Source: Cochlodiniinecator piscidefendens (GTDB lineage: Bacteria > Pseudomonadota > Alphaproteobacteria > Rhodobacterales > Rhodobacteraceae). Taken from it: a DNA stretch of 64,000 bases. The position numbers and the translations under genes are program-made. The DNA lies in NCBI RefSeq assembly GCF_011326755.1, contig NZ_JAAOIE010000003.1:1-64000 (forward strand), in the 5' to 3' direction. The notes under the pieces were generated by a model, which did no database searches, was not told the origin of the DNA, and saw nothing but the letters and a program-made list of their open reading frames with translations. Shown piece after piece: positions 52,898-61,801 of the stretch. The number at the start of each line of letters is the position of its first letter. Position 1 is the first letter of the stretch.

Positions 52898-55180
52898 TTA
52901 GTCGATTGTATTTTCTTGCAAAAGGGCTTGTATCCCCGAACGAACCTCTTGGCTTCCTGCTATTAAAGTTTGGGCCTGTCTTAGGCCATCTTCAGTTGGG
53001 CTCTGGGTTACCGGAAGAGGTGTCGAAGGTGCTTCTGACAGCTGTGTTGCTGCCCATATTTGTTGGGGTGTCCCGACATTTGTAATTTGCTCTAGATCGT
53101 TTGATATCCAAGCAATGTGATTTTGTACCGTATCTGGTAGTGCGTCCTGATTTAATGCGCTGGCTCTGTCGAATTCTCCCAACCGAAGGTACGCTTCGGC
53201 GCGTAAAACGGTGGCTTCAGCTGAAACCAGTGAGGCTATTTCGGCCAAGGCTTGAGTCGGATTATGTTCGGATAAAGCCGCTCGCGCTAGGATGAGCAAT
53301 TCTACCTCTGTAGGAGGAGAGCTTGGTTTTAATACATCACGGGCCTTTTGTGGGAATCCCAAATGTACTAAACGGCTAGACATAGCTCTGCGAGTTTCTT
53401 GCGCTAGGTCGAGATTGTCAATGTCCGAAGAGCGTTGGAATACAAAATCCAAGAAGGCAATATCAACAGCGGAAGCGGTCAGTTTGTCAAAGACGTGGGC
53501 CCAGAGCAAAGCTGTTTGCGTGTCGTCAGATATTTCGGGTTCTATCGCTGATAGAAGTTCGAAAGCATCCTCAAATCGCAGAGAATTGGTAAGCGTTTCA
53601 ACGAGTGCCTGATTCATTGCATGGCCAAGTTCATCACCCTGCAGTTCAAATGCGAAAGCTTGGGCAATCTCTAAGACATCTTCTTCAACCGCGAGGCCCT
53701 GACTGTTCTTGAGGTTCATTAATGAGATGAGTGCTTCTGGCGCATAATCGCTGCCGTTGCTTGCAATGTCTGATAATTCTTGCTCAGCTTCGACCATTGA
53801 AGCGTCGGATAAATCTTCCGTGAGATCTAACTCAGCTTCGGCCAAACGGAAAAGATCTCCATGTTCGCCATCGGCACGTGAGACTGCCGTTTGAATGGCA
53901 TAGGCCGTGTCGGTGTCGCCAGCGCCGATAAACCGAAGGGACAATGGTGGCCCTAGTAGGCGACGTAAATGCAACGGAAGCCCCGAAAACGTATTTGTTA
54001 AAGCGGAAACATCAACAGCTTGAGATGAGTCCAACGTGGGCTGCGCCAAAACGGACCACATGGAAACAGCGCCTGGGCAATTGTGCTGCGCTTCAAAAAT
54101 AGAGTGATCTTCGGCATATCCGGTTTCCATGATATCAGCCAACGTTCGCAACAGGTTGGCCTCCCATGAGGTGTTTTCAAAACTATCTAAAACCGCACGA
54201 GCTTCGGCGCCAAAACCGGCCAAAAGATATGCTTTGGCCAAATTTTGCACGGAGCTTTCATTCGTTTCATCAATTTCATTTGTTAACGACGTACGCGCTA
54301 AGGTGATATTGTCCATTAGCGCACCCGGATCCCCCCAGGTTTCGTAACTGAGGAAGTTATCACTGATGCAGCTGACAACACCTTCCATTTCAGCAGGCAC
54401 CCCAGGCATTGAAGATAATACTTCACGCTCGATGCTATTTAATGCCTGAAAATTGATGTGCGCCATTGCAACAGGAGGTTCAGTAATTAGAACTTCCTCA
54501 ATTTCGGGAGTGGGCGTTAGAAGCTCGGGCTGGCTGGCGGGAAGCTCGGGCAAGTCAATATTTGGCGTTAACAGGTTACTTGCTGCGGCTTCGGACAGTT
54601 CATGAAGTAAAGCTGTGCGCGTTTCTGACAAGTCTATAGAGTTAGCTAGAAGTTCTGCAGGCTCGGCGCTCAGTTCTGATTGTATGTGCTGATACTGTGG
54701 AATGAGGTCAGCGTCATCGGGAAAGAGTGGTAGAATAGAGTTTAAAGTTGCCTGCATAGGGGCTCTCGCAGGGCGTGGCGCAGGCAAGGGGGGTAACGAT
54801 TGTTCAAAAAGAGCCGTTTGAGGTGGGGTGCCATCTCGAATATCAATGACGATCAGGCCGCCGCTCATTTCAAAGGCATTCGCAAAGCAATCGCAGCTAC
54901 TCGCTATATTGAGAGTATTGGTCTCTGGATCAAAGTCGAGGCCCGAAATCCGTTCCCGGGGCACGCGTTCAAATACGTTGGTGAGGTCGAGGTCGTGCGC
55001 GCCACTGGTTAATCGGAATTCGTACCCACCGTTTGAACGGCCCATTTCCCACGTAGGAACAGAGTTGAAATTGAGCGCGAGCCTCGTAAACGAGGCATGC
55101 TCTCCTGCTTGTACAACGAGATCCTCCGCCTGAGCAGAAAGTGGAACTGTGCAAAAAAGAAGGATACGAAGATATTTCAT
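52898..55180 (-). CDS. Large exported protein with helical repeats, unknown, between transglycosylase and motA
   Basis: The product is 760 residues. Residues 1-18 form a signal peptide (LLFCTVPLSAQA). Residues 20-120 are a beta-rich domain; 120-245 a Pro/Leu/Glu-rich linker; residues 280-740 appear to be TPR/Sel1-like helical pairs (LAKAYLLAGFGAEARAVLDSF, LRAEAYLRLGEFDRASALNQDAL). It starts in a 4-base overlap with the motA stop, so it is translated with the motor genes. A periplasmic scaffold for the motor or basal body is plausible, comparable in layout to MotK/FlgX-type factors, but no such family was identified. Confidence 0.75.
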   Translation of the reverse strand: MKYLRILLFCTVPLSAQAEDLVVQAGEHASFTRLALNFNSVPTWEMGRSNGGYEFRLTSGAHDLDLTNVFERVPRERISGLDFDPETNTLNIASSCDCFANAFEMSGGLIVIDIRDGTPPQTALFEQSLPPLPAPRPARAPMQATLNSILPLFPDDADLIPQYQHIQSELSAEPAELLANSIDLSETRTALLHELSEAAASNLLTPNIDLPELPASQPELLTPTPEIEEVLITEPPVAMAHINFQALNSIEREVLSSMPGVPAEMEGVVSCISDNFLSYETWGDPGALMDNITLARTSLTNEIDETNESSVQNLAKAYLLAGFGAEARAVLDSFENTSWEANLLRTLADIMETGYAEDHSIFEAQHNCPGAVSMWSVLAQPTLDSSQAVDVSALTNTFSGLPLHLRRLLGPPLSLRFIGAGDTDTAYAIQTAVSRADGEHGDLFRLAEAELDLTEDLSDASMVEAEQELSDIASNGSDYAPEALISLMNLKNSQGLAVEEDVLEIAQAFAFELQGDELGHAMNQALVETLTNSLRFEDAFELLSAIEPEISDDTQTALLWAHVFDKLTASAVDIAFLDFVFQRSSDIDNLDLAQETRRAMSSRLVHLGFPQKARDVLKPSSPPTEVELLILARAALSEHNPTQALAEIASLVSAEATVLRAEAYLRLGEFDRASALNQDALPDTVQNHIAWISNDLEQITNVGTPQQIWAATQLSEAPSTPLPVTQSPTEDGLRQAQTLIAGSQEVRSGIQALLQENTID

Positions 55181-56046
55181 GCTGCGCTCTGTTTGAGTTC
55201 TTTTAGGGCTTCTTCGAGTTCGGTATAGCTGGGACGATTGTGGCCAGGTGTGTTTTGGCGTCCCACCTCTATGCAGATATTTGTGGCGTGATTATGTAGG
55301 TTTGCGACGAGGACTTCGCGAATTAGCTGGTAAAAATGTGCGTCTTCCTCAATCACTGATTTAACCTTAACAGAGAATGGACCAACGAGACCGTAAGCCA
55401 AGAACACCCCAAGGAAAGTACCCACAAGCGCACCACCAATCAATTTACCAAGCACCTCTGGTGGCTGATCAATAGATCCCATAGTTTTAATAATACCCAA
55501 AACAGCCGCAACAATTCCAAGCGCCGGTAGGCCGTCTGCAATGGTTTGTAACGCGTGACTTGAATGAAGAGCATGATGCAGGTTGGCGTCCATACGCTTT
55601 TCAAGGACCTCTTCGACCTGATGTGGGTCATCATAATTCATAGATGCGGATCGTAGGGTGTCGCAGATCAGATTTATGGCTTCTTTATCGGTAAGAATTT
55701 TTTCATACTTACTGAAGATCGAAGATTCTTCTGGGGCTTCAATATGTTCTTCAAGAGCGACGGGGTTTTGTTTGGCCAATCGTACTAACTCAAATAATAG
55801 ACAAAGAAGATCTTTGTAGTCTTCAGCCATCCATTTGCGGCCTTTAAATATCTTCCCCAGATCTTTGACGGTGTGTTTGATTGCGGCCATATCGTTAGAA
55901 ACGATAAATGCGCCAACGGCAGCGCCGCAGATCATGGTTGCTTCGAAGGGGAGGGCCTTGAGAATGATTCCCATTTTGCCGCCCGCAGCTAGATAGCCAC
56001 CAAATACCATCACAAAGATAATGACGATTCCGACGATTCCAATCAT
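55177..56046 (-). CDS. motA: Flagellar stator protein MotA
   Basis: The product is 289 residues. Four membrane helices and the large cytosolic loop are as in MotA; the loop's charged patch (RMDANLHHALHSSHALQTIADGLPALGIVAAVLGIIKTMG) leads to helix 3 with its key prolines, and VGTFLGVFLAYGLVGPFSVKV is helix 4. It forms the proton channel of the stator with MotB. motB is not adjacent and not in the window, as in other roseobacters where it is elsewhere in the cluster. Confidence 0.96.
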   Translation of the reverse strand: MIGIVGIVIIFVMVFGGYLAAGGKMGIILKALPFEATMICGAAVGAFIVSNDMAAIKHTVKDLGKIFKGRKWMAEDYKDLLCLLFELVRLAKQNPVALEEHIEAPEESSIFSKYEKILTDKEAINLICDTLRSASMNYDDPHQVEEVLEKRMDANLHHALHSSHALQTIADGLPALGIVAAVLGIIKTMGSIDQPPEVLGKLIGGALVGTFLGVFLAYGLVGPFSVKVKSVIEEDAHFYQLIREVLVANLHNHATNICIEVGRQNTPGHNRPSYTELEEALKELKQSAA

Positions 56047-56122
56047 TGGTGCTGCTCCATAAAGTAAGTTTCTTGTGACTCACAATTGCAGAAGAGAGTT
56101 AATAAACTGCCGACGTTTCGAT

Positions 56123-56731
56123 TTATTCTGTCGGAGCTAAGGCGTTGCGCCCGGCCAAAATAATACTGATCAAATAAGCAGTCTGTGGTTCGAGATCGGC
56201 CATGATGTTAGCGGCTGCTTCTGGGTTCATACGACCCACAAAACCGGATGCAAATTCAGCGTCCATTTCTTGGAATAACGCAGCAGCATCGGCCGGTTTC
56301 ATATTCTCATAAACCATTGTCAGCCGGGATATATCATCTTCCGCAGCCGTACTGGACTGTGCCATCGTTTGTGCCAAAGCTTCTTCTGCAGAGATTAAAT
56401 TACTCAAATTCTGATCCAGCAGAGTCTCTGATACCGCCAGCGCTTGAATTCTTTCCTGTAACTCTGCTTCCCGGTTTTGGAGTTCACCTTCGCGGCGTAG
56501 CAAAGTTGCGAGCAGTTCTGCGCTATCCTGCCCGCCTTCGCAAAGCGCGGGGGCAAGCGGAGGCGGTGTATCTTCTGCGTTATTGGCGAGCGCTTCCACC
56601 TCACGTGCGATTGCGATTCCCGCTCCGTCACTGAGCCTTAGTAAACCTGACGCTAAGAAAAGTCCTGAGATGATTACGAGTACGCCACGACCGGCGGACC
56701 TTTGTTTTTTTCCAGAGGATTTTTTTGCCAT
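56123..56731 (-). CDS. MotE-like motility protein (MgtE intracellular-N-like domain)
   Basis: The product is 202 residues. One membrane helix at about 17-38, a long coiled coil (EGELQNREAELQERIQALAVSETLLDQNLSNLISAEEALAQ, 75-115) and a C-terminal MgtE-N-like domain (YENMKPADAAALFQEMDAEFASGFVGRMNPEAAANIMADL, 135-190) match MotE, the periplasmic chaperone of stator protein MotC in rhizobia. It is 76 bases upstream of motA and overlaps the preceding gene by one base. Confidence 0.85.
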   Translation of the reverse strand: MAKKSSGKKQRSAGRGVLVIISGLFLASGLLRLSDGAGIAIAREVEALANNAEDTPPPLAPALCEGGQDSAELLATLLRREGELQNREAELQERIQALAVSETLLDQNLSNLISAEEALAQTMAQSSTAAEDDISRLTMVYENMKPADAAALFQEMDAEFASGFVGRMNPEAAANIMADLEPQTAYLISIILAGRNALAPTE

Positions 56732-57135
56732 TAGGATGCCTCGTCCGTTCTATGACGCATAAACATGAGTGCGCTTTCACCAGCTGGTGGCGTCGTGTCC
56801 GGATTACTTTCAGGCTTTGGTGTCTTGATCTCCTCAACGGGCGCAGCAGCTTCTGGCAGATCATGCATAGATGCAACAAGCAGTTCTAAGCGCTGGGCAA
56901 CTCCCTCTGCGCGATCCGTTAGACCATCAAGGGACATCGTAGACGATTGAGCCGCAACTTGTGCTTTCTCCAGCGTCTTGGTCATGTCATCGACCTGAGC
57001 CGACAAAATGGCGACGGCTCCTCCCACACCTTTTTCCAGATCATTAAATTTCGACAAACGCCTTGATAAGATGAAACAATAGAATGTCGCACCAAGCGCG
57101 CCGGCCAGTAGAAAAATATCAGCGATCAGTCCCAT
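56731..57135 (-). CDS. Membrane-anchored coiled-coil protein in the flagellar cluster, unknown
   Basis: The product is 134 residues. Residues 3-24 form a membrane helix, 30-95 a coiled coil (VDDMTKTLEKAQVAAQSSTMSLDGLTDRAEGVAQRLELLV) and the rest a Pro/Glu tail. This architecture is known as a conserved hypothetical between fliL and motE in alphaproteobacteria. It lies 9 bases after fliL and forms TAATG with motE, so it belongs to the fliL operon. Function not known; a stator-associated role fits. Confidence 0.7.
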   Translation of the reverse strand: MGLIADIFLLAGALGATFYCFILSRRLSKFNDLEKGVGGAVAILSAQVDDMTKTLEKAQVAAQSSTMSLDGLTDRAEGVAQRLELLVASMHDLPEAAAPVEEIKTPKPESNPDTTPPAGESALMFMRHRTDEAS

Positions 57136-57144
57136 TTCCGCCTC

Positions 57145-57648
57145 CTAGCTAAGTACAAATTCCATAATGAGAAGATCGCGAACGCGGCCTTCCCCTACAA
57201 CGGTTTGAACCCGGCGCAGCATTTGTGCGCGTAGTTTGATCAATGCACTTGGATCTTCGAGTTCTTCGATATTCACGGCCCGTAGATATCCATTTAAGAC
57301 ATCCAAAATCCGGGGCATTAATGTTGTTACATCTTCGCTATATCCATCAGCCACTTCGAGTTGAGCAGTGAATCTAAGATAGCTACTTGTGCTGCCTGGG
57401 CGCAGGCTAACAATGAGTGGATCAACTGGGATGAAAGCAATCGCAGGTAAGGCGTCGATCTCTTCTAGATCTTCGGACTCTTCTTCTGCGTGTTCCGTTC
57501 CATCACCAAGAATCATGCCGCTACTCACAGCATAAAACCCGCCACCGCCACCAGCAATTGCTAGGACGAGACCCAATATTAATGGGAGTTTTGATTTTTT
57601 CTTAGGGACGACTTCGCCGTCTTCAGCAGGGAGTTCTTCTTCCGCCAT
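57145..57648 (-). CDS. fliL: Flagellar basal body-associated protein FliL
   Basis: The product is 167 residues from the ATG at 57648; a TTG at 57660 is an alternative. One membrane helix (about 22-42) with cytosolic Lys-rich start is followed by an acidic stretch and the stomatin-like periplasmic domain (FIPVDPLIVSLRPGSTSSYLRFTAQLEV, and IKLRAQMLRRVQTVVGEGRVRDLLIMEFVLS at the C-terminus). FliL stabilises stators at the motor. It leads fliL-unknown-motE-motA and diverges from fliF. Confidence 0.93.
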   Translation of the reverse strand: MAEEELPAEDGEVVPKKKSKLPLILGLVLAIAGGGGGFYAVSSGMILGDGTEHAEEESEDLEEIDALPAIAFIPVDPLIVSLRPGSTSSYLRFTAQLEVADGYSEDVTTLMPRILDVLNGYLRAVNIEELEDPSALIKLRAQMLRRVQTVVGEGRVRDLLIMEFVLS

Positions 57649-57697
57649 TTTTTGCACCAAATTTTTTGACTACGAATCTTCTATAGCCTGCCAAGAG

Positions 57698-57712
57698 CTA
57701 ACCGATTGTTAA
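57698..57712. promoter_or_regulatory. CtrA-like box between fliL and fliF
   Basis: CTAA-CCGATTG-TTAA differs by one base from TTAA-N7-TTAA. It lies in the 125-base gap between divergent fliL (start 57648) and fliF (start 57774), like the box between fliI and flgB. The repeated placement makes CtrA control of this cluster likely, though no experiment is implied. Confidence 0.5.
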
Positions 57713-57773
57713 GGCTGATAGCGGAAAGTCCGAATCTAACAGGCAGAAGTCTGTGAGCAGAAGGAGAATCCGT

Positions 57774-59426
57774 GTGCAGCAACTCTCGTCGGCCTGGACC
57801 GCACTAGATGGAAGAAAAAGAGCAATTGTTTTGCTCGCCGTTGTCGCGGTCTTTGCGTCAATAATCACAATGTCCCGTATGGCAATGCAACCCAATCTAT
57901 CGCTACTGTATTCGGGTTTGGAAACAGGGGCTGCGGGCGATGTCGTGCGATCCCTAGAACAACGTGGCGTGCCTTATGATGTGCGAGGTGGTTCAATTTT
58001 TGTGCCTGCAGCGCAACGTGATGAATTGCGTATGACATTGGCAAGCGAAGGGCTGCCTGCAAATGGAGGCGCTGGGTATGAGTTACTTGATTCCCTTTCA
58101 GGGTTTGGGACAACTTCCCAAATGTTCGACGCAGCGTACTGGCGGGCAAAAGAGGGCGAATTGGCGCGCACAATCGTGTCGAGCCCAGCAGTGCGTAGCG
58201 CACGCGTTCATATTTCTAATCCGTCTTCTCAGCCTTTTCGAAGGGAATTGGCAGCGTCTGCATCCGTATTTGTAACACCTGCATCTAATACGGTTAGCCC
58301 CGGACAGGCCCGTTCGTTTAGGTTTTTGGTCGCATCTGCAGTTTCAGGGTTATCAGTTGAAAACGTATCCGTGATAGATGGGCAAAGCGGCCAAATCATT
58401 GGTGTGGATGACGCAAACAATTCAACGGGTGATGATCGCGCCCAGGAGTTGAAACTCTCTGTTGAACGTATTTTGGCAGCACGCGTGGGTGCGGGGAATG
58501 CGGTTGTAGAAGTCAGTGTTGAAACGAATTCAGAACGCGAAACAATTGTCGAGCGCCGTTTCGATCCGGAAACACGTGTCGCGATCAGCACGGATACAGA
58601 GGAACGTACTACCAACAGTCAAAATTCGGGCAGTAATGCGGTGACAGTTGCCAGCAATCTACCAGATGGGCAGGGCACAAACGAAGGTCAGACATCAAAT
58701 AGCCAAGACAGCGAAACACGTTCGCGAGTGAACTTTGAGGTTTCTGAAACCCAAAGAGAAATAGAACGTGCGCCAGGTGCGGTACGCCGTATTACAGTTG
58801 CGGTGTTGGTTAATAATGTCGAAGCAGTAAATGACACTGGCCAGATCATAACTGAACCGCGTGGAGAAGAAGAACTCTTGGCGTTGCAAGAATTGGTTTC
58901 ATCTACCGTTGGATTCGATGAGGCGCGGGGCGATGTCATCACAATTAAATCTATGGAGTTCCAGCCAATTGAGGAACTCGGAACATCCGCGATTCCCGCA
59001 GGGATCGGAAGCCTCAATCTCGATGTGATGTCTCTTATTCAAATTGCGGTTTTGGGAATTGTCGCACTGTTGTTAGGCTTATTTGTTGTCAAACCAGTCT
59101 TAACATCCGGCGCCTCCGCGCCACTCCCATTGCCTTTGGCCAATACTGACCGCGACCTCGTTTCTGAAAACGCGTTGCAGCCTTCTGTTGCGCAGCAAAA
59201 CCAGAATTTGGGCGCTTTAACGGGTGAAATTGACGATGGCGATTTTATTCCTGGAAATATGTCTCTTGTTGGGGGTGGTGCCGATCAAGCGCAGCCAAAT
59301 TTTGTCATGGGACAAGATACACCTGCTGACCCCGTGGATCGCTTGCGCGGGCTCATCGAAGATAGACAACAAGAAGCCGTCGAAATCTTGCGCAGTTGGA
59401 TGGAAGAAACAGAGGAGAGAACATAA
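57774..59426 (+). CDS. fliF: Flagellar MS-ring protein FliF
   Basis: The product is 550 residues from the GTG at 57774, which has AAGGAG 7 bases upstream; a GTG at 57753 is the alternative. Two membrane helices (about 15-35 and 425-445) enclose the ring-building region (LYSGLETGAAGDVVRSLEQRGVPYDV, AYWRAKEGELARTIVSSPAVRSARVHIS). The C-terminal tail LRGLIEDRQQEAVEILRSWM is the FliG-binding motif. First gene of fliF-fliH-fliN-fliP; fliG, normally next, is missing here. Confidence 0.96.
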   Translation: MQQLSSAWTALDGRKRAIVLLAVVAVFASIITMSRMAMQPNLSLLYSGLETGAAGDVVRSLEQRGVPYDVRGGSIFVPAAQRDELRMTLASEGLPANGGAGYELLDSLSGFGTTSQMFDAAYWRAKEGELARTIVSSPAVRSARVHISNPSSQPFRRELAASASVFVTPASNTVSPGQARSFRFLVASAVSGLSVENVSVIDGQSGQIIGVDDANNSTGDDRAQELKLSVERILAARVGAGNAVVEVSVETNSERETIVERRFDPETRVAISTDTEERTTNSQNSGSNAVTVASNLPDGQGTNEGQTSNSQDSETRSRVNFEVSETQREIERAPGAVRRITVAVLVNNVEAVNDTGQIITEPRGEEELLALQELVSSTVGFDEARGDVITIKSMEFQPIEELGTSAIPAGIGSLNLDVMSLIQIAVLGIVALLLGLFVVKPVLTSGASAPLPLPLANTDRDLVSENALQPSVAQQNQNLGALTGEIDDGDFIPGNMSLVGGGADQAQPNFVMGQDTPADPVDRLRGLIEDRQQEAVEILRSWMEETEERT

Positions 59427-60007
59427 TGGCTGTATTCGTTTTAGAAGACTTTGATGACGTTTCTTTGACCTCTTTAGGGGCTCCTGGGTTGGGTGATGTC
59501 AATGTCGAGGAGATCCGCCTGCAGGCCTACGAAAGCGGATATACCGCCGGCTGGGAAGACGCAGTAAAGGCGCAATCAACGGATAAGGAAAGGGTTTCTG
59601 CTGCCTTTGAACGTAATTTGCAAGAGCTCTCATTTACCTATCACGAGGCGCGCAATGGAGTGTTGCAAGGATTCGAGCCACTGCTTCGCGAAATGGTTTC
59701 AAAGGTATTACCAGCCCTAGGGCAAGCTCAGTTCGCTGAAACGGTTGTCGCCGCAATAAAGAAGATTGCTGAAGAGCAAGTGAACACGCCGATTGAAGTG
59801 GTTCTGTGTTCAGAAAATCGTGAGGCCATCGAAGCAATGTTGTCACCTGAACCAACCCTTCCAATCGAAATTGTTGAAGAGAGTTCCTTGGGTGAAGGGC
59901 AGGTTTATCTGCGCTTTGGCACATCAGAGCAAAAAATTGACTTGTCCCAAATCCAAACGCAACTGTTGTCGTCTGTTGATGGCTTTTTTGAACGTAAAGC
60001 AGGATGA
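59426..60007 (+). CDS. fliH: FliH-like flagellar export regulator (divergent)
   Basis: The product is 193 residues from the ATG at 59426 in a TAATG overlap with fliF, preceded by AGAGGAGAG. Its layout matches FliH/SctL: AYESGYTAGWEDA (about 33-45) is the G-rich helical linker, LLREMVSKVLPALGQAQF the coiled coil, and EVVLCSENREAIEAML with LRFGTSEQKIDLSQIQTQL the C-terminal FliI-binding domain. The sequence is diverged, so identification rests on layout and position. FliH holds and inhibits FliI. Confidence 0.75.
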   Translation: MAVFVLEDFDDVSLTSLGAPGLGDVNVEEIRLQAYESGYTAGWEDAVKAQSTDKERVSAAFERNLQELSFTYHEARNGVLQGFEPLLREMVSKVLPALGQAQFAETVVAAIKKIAEEQVNTPIEVVLCSENREAIEAMLSPEPTLPIEIVEESSLGEGQVYLRFGTSEQKIDLSQIQTQLLSSVDGFFERKAG

Positions 60008-60279
60008 ACGCTATGAATGATACAGCACATAACCCTTTTACTCAGGTTCCAATTGAAATCACAATTTCCGTTGGCAAAGCTCGCCCCGTCGTCAAAGATT
60101 TGTTAAATCTAGGTCCAGATGCGGTTTTGGTTTTAGACCGGCGCGTCGATGACCCGGTAGAGCTTTTTATCGGCGATAAATTGATTGCCCGTGGTGAACT
60201 GCAGGAACTCGAAGGCGATCAACAAGGCCAACTCGCGGTGAGATTGACCGAAGTTGCCGACTTGCAAAACGGTTTATAA
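60004..60279 (+). CDS. fliN: Flagellar switch protein FliN
   Basis: The product is 91 residues, the short SPOA-only form. VPIEITISVGKARPVVKDLLNLGPDAVLVLDRRVDDPVELFIGDKL is the SPOA core. FliN makes up the lower C-ring with FliM and helps dock FliH. It starts in an ATGA overlap with fliH. FliM, its usual partner, is not encoded in the window. Confidence 0.95.
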   Translation: MNAMNDTAHNPFTQVPIEITISVGKARPVVKDLLNLGPDAVLVLDRRVDDPVELFIGDKLIARGELQELEGDQQGQLAVRLTEVADLQNGL

Positions 60280-60282
60280 TTT

Positions 60283-61008
60283 ATGCGTATTGTTGTTGCT
60301 GTCACCCTAATCATCTTTGCCCTGACAGGCATGGCACAGGCTCAGGATGTTTCGCTTTCCTTTGGCGATCAGGGGTCTTTGACCACGCGTTCTGTACAGT
60401 TGTTTGTGCTGATCACATTGCTTAGCATTGTGCCGGGGCTTGCAATTATGGTGACGTGTTTCCCATTCGTGGTGACTGTTCTGTCAATTTTACGTCAAGG
60501 GATCGGGCTGCAGCAAGCGCCACCAAATATGCTCATTATTAGTTTGGCGATGTTTCTGACCTACTTTGTGATGGAACCCGTTTTCATGGCCGCATGGGAG
60601 GGGGGGATTGAACCACTTATTGCTGAGCAAATTACGGTTGAGCGTGCGTTTACGTTGACGCTTGAACCTTTTAGGGCGTTCATGACTGGGCGGATCGATC
60701 CCGACACATTTGAAACTCTGGCGGCCCTGCGTCCCGATGCTGCTGGTGAGGGCTTGACCGAGGCAACGCCACTTTCACTCATGATCCCATCCTTTTTATT
60801 GAGCGAAATTGAGCGTGCCTTCCAAATAGGGTTTTTGGTGTTTTTGCCATTTTTGATCATCGACCTCGTTGTTGCGGCTATTTTGATGTCGATGGGGATG
60901 ATGATGGTTCCGCCCGCAATTGTTTCACTGCCGTTCAAATTGGCGTTTTTTGTAGTTGCAGACGGTTGGGCATTGATTTCAAGCGCACTTGTCCGCAGCT
61001 ATTTTTGA
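60283..61008 (+). CDS. fliP: Flagellar export gate protein FliP
   Basis: The product is 241 residues. Residues 1-19 are a signal peptide (TGMAQAQD), then four membrane helices: LSIVPGLAIMVTCFPFVVTVLSILRQGIGLQQ and FLPFLIIDLVVAAILMSMGMMMVPPAIVSLPFKLAFF are family signatures. It seeds assembly of the FliPQR gate. The 3' end overlaps the convergent phosphatase gene by 10 bases. Confidence 0.96.
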   Translation: MRIVVAVTLIIFALTGMAQAQDVSLSFGDQGSLTTRSVQLFVLITLLSIVPGLAIMVTCFPFVVTVLSILRQGIGLQQAPPNMLIISLAMFLTYFVMEPVFMAAWEGGIEPLIAEQITVERAFTLTLEPFRAFMTGRIDPDTFETLAALRPDAAGEGLTEATPLSLMIPSFLLSEIERAFQIGFLVFLPFLIIDLVVAAILMSMGMMMVPPAIVSLPFKLAFFVVADGWALISSALVRSYF

Positions 61009-61745
61009 GGCGGTAGAGAGTTCCTGCCATCCGGGGTAAGAAGAGAAATCTCTTGCCCCTCAATCACAATTGGATACAGCGCGCGGCCAAAAGCAGCGCC
61101 GCCATCAATGTTTACTCTGTTGCCGTAATTGGTTGCGGCATCAATCGGTGTGTGGCCGTGGACGATTAATGCGCCATGATCGCGCATATCCTCTAGAAAT
61201 TCTTTGCGGATCCACAATAGGTCATCTTCTGTTTGTTCTGAAAACATACGCCCAGGTTTCACGCCTGCATGCGCAAAAAATAGACCATCTATCTGAAAAG
61301 ACGTAGGTAGGTTTTCAAGATATGTAAGGTGTTCTTGCGGCACTTTAACTAGCGCTTCAGCGTGAAGTTCCTGAAGGTCATATTGGGCCGGTGCCAGGAC
61401 GCCATAAGACTTTAATGTTGTTATTCCACCTAAACGTTCGTGCAGCCATGTAAGATCAGTGCGTAAAACTGGGTCTTGGTAGCTTGGGTCTTTCAAAAAA
61501 CCTTCAAACATCCGATCGTGATTGCCTTTGAGGACGATCCAAGGTGCCCCTTGGCTTTGCCCCTGTGAAAGGTGTGATATGACGCCTGCACTTTCTGGGC
61601 CGCGATCCACCAGATCACCAATATGCACGATTAGTGCATCGGGAGAGTTGGTAATAGATTTATCTTTGGCAATTAGATCATGCGCCAGCTTTAGCTTGTC
61701 TAAATGCCCGTGAATATCGCCAATAGCGTAAATGCGGTTTGTCAT
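60999..61745 (-). CDS. Calcineurin-like phosphoesterase (bacterial serine/threonine phosphatase type)
   Basis: The product is 248 residues from the ATG at 61745, which places the first motif properly; a longer start at 61772 lies in the serA terminator. Metal-binding motifs are GDIHGHLD (7-14), GDLVDRGPES (about 44-53) and GNHDRMFEGF (about 76-85), plus HGHTPID near 195. It removes phosphate from protein or nucleotide substrates with Mn/Fe. A PrpE/Apa-like di-nucleotide hydrolase is also possible. It lies downstream of serA on the same strand. Confidence 0.88.
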   Translation of the reverse strand: MTNRIYAIGDIHGHLDKLKLAHDLIAKDKSITNSPDALIVHIGDLVDRGPESAGVISHLSQGQSQGAPWIVLKGNHDRMFEGFLKDPSYQDPVLRTDLTWLHERLGGITTLKSYGVLAPAQYDLQELHAEALVKVPQEHLTYLENLPTSFQIDGLFFAHAGVKPGRMFSEQTEDDLLWIRKEFLEDMRDHGALIVHGHTPIDAATNYGNRVNIDGGAAFGRALYPIVIEGQEISLLTPDGRNSLPPQK

Positions 61746-61761
61746 ATTGATCAGATAACAA

Positions 61762-61793
61762 GAAACCACCACAGGTGTAAGTGTGGTGGTTTC
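61762..61793 (-). terminator. Hairpin terminator of serA
   Basis: GAAACCACCAC (61762-61772) pairs perfectly with GTGGTGGTTTC (61783-61793) around a 10-nt loop, 9 bases past the serA stop; the minus-strand 3' side reads TTTCTTGTTAT, T-rich though not a pure run. The phosphatase gene starting at 61745 would therefore need its own promoter or partial readthrough. Confidence 0.7.
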
Positions 61794-61801
61794 CCGAAAG
61801 T

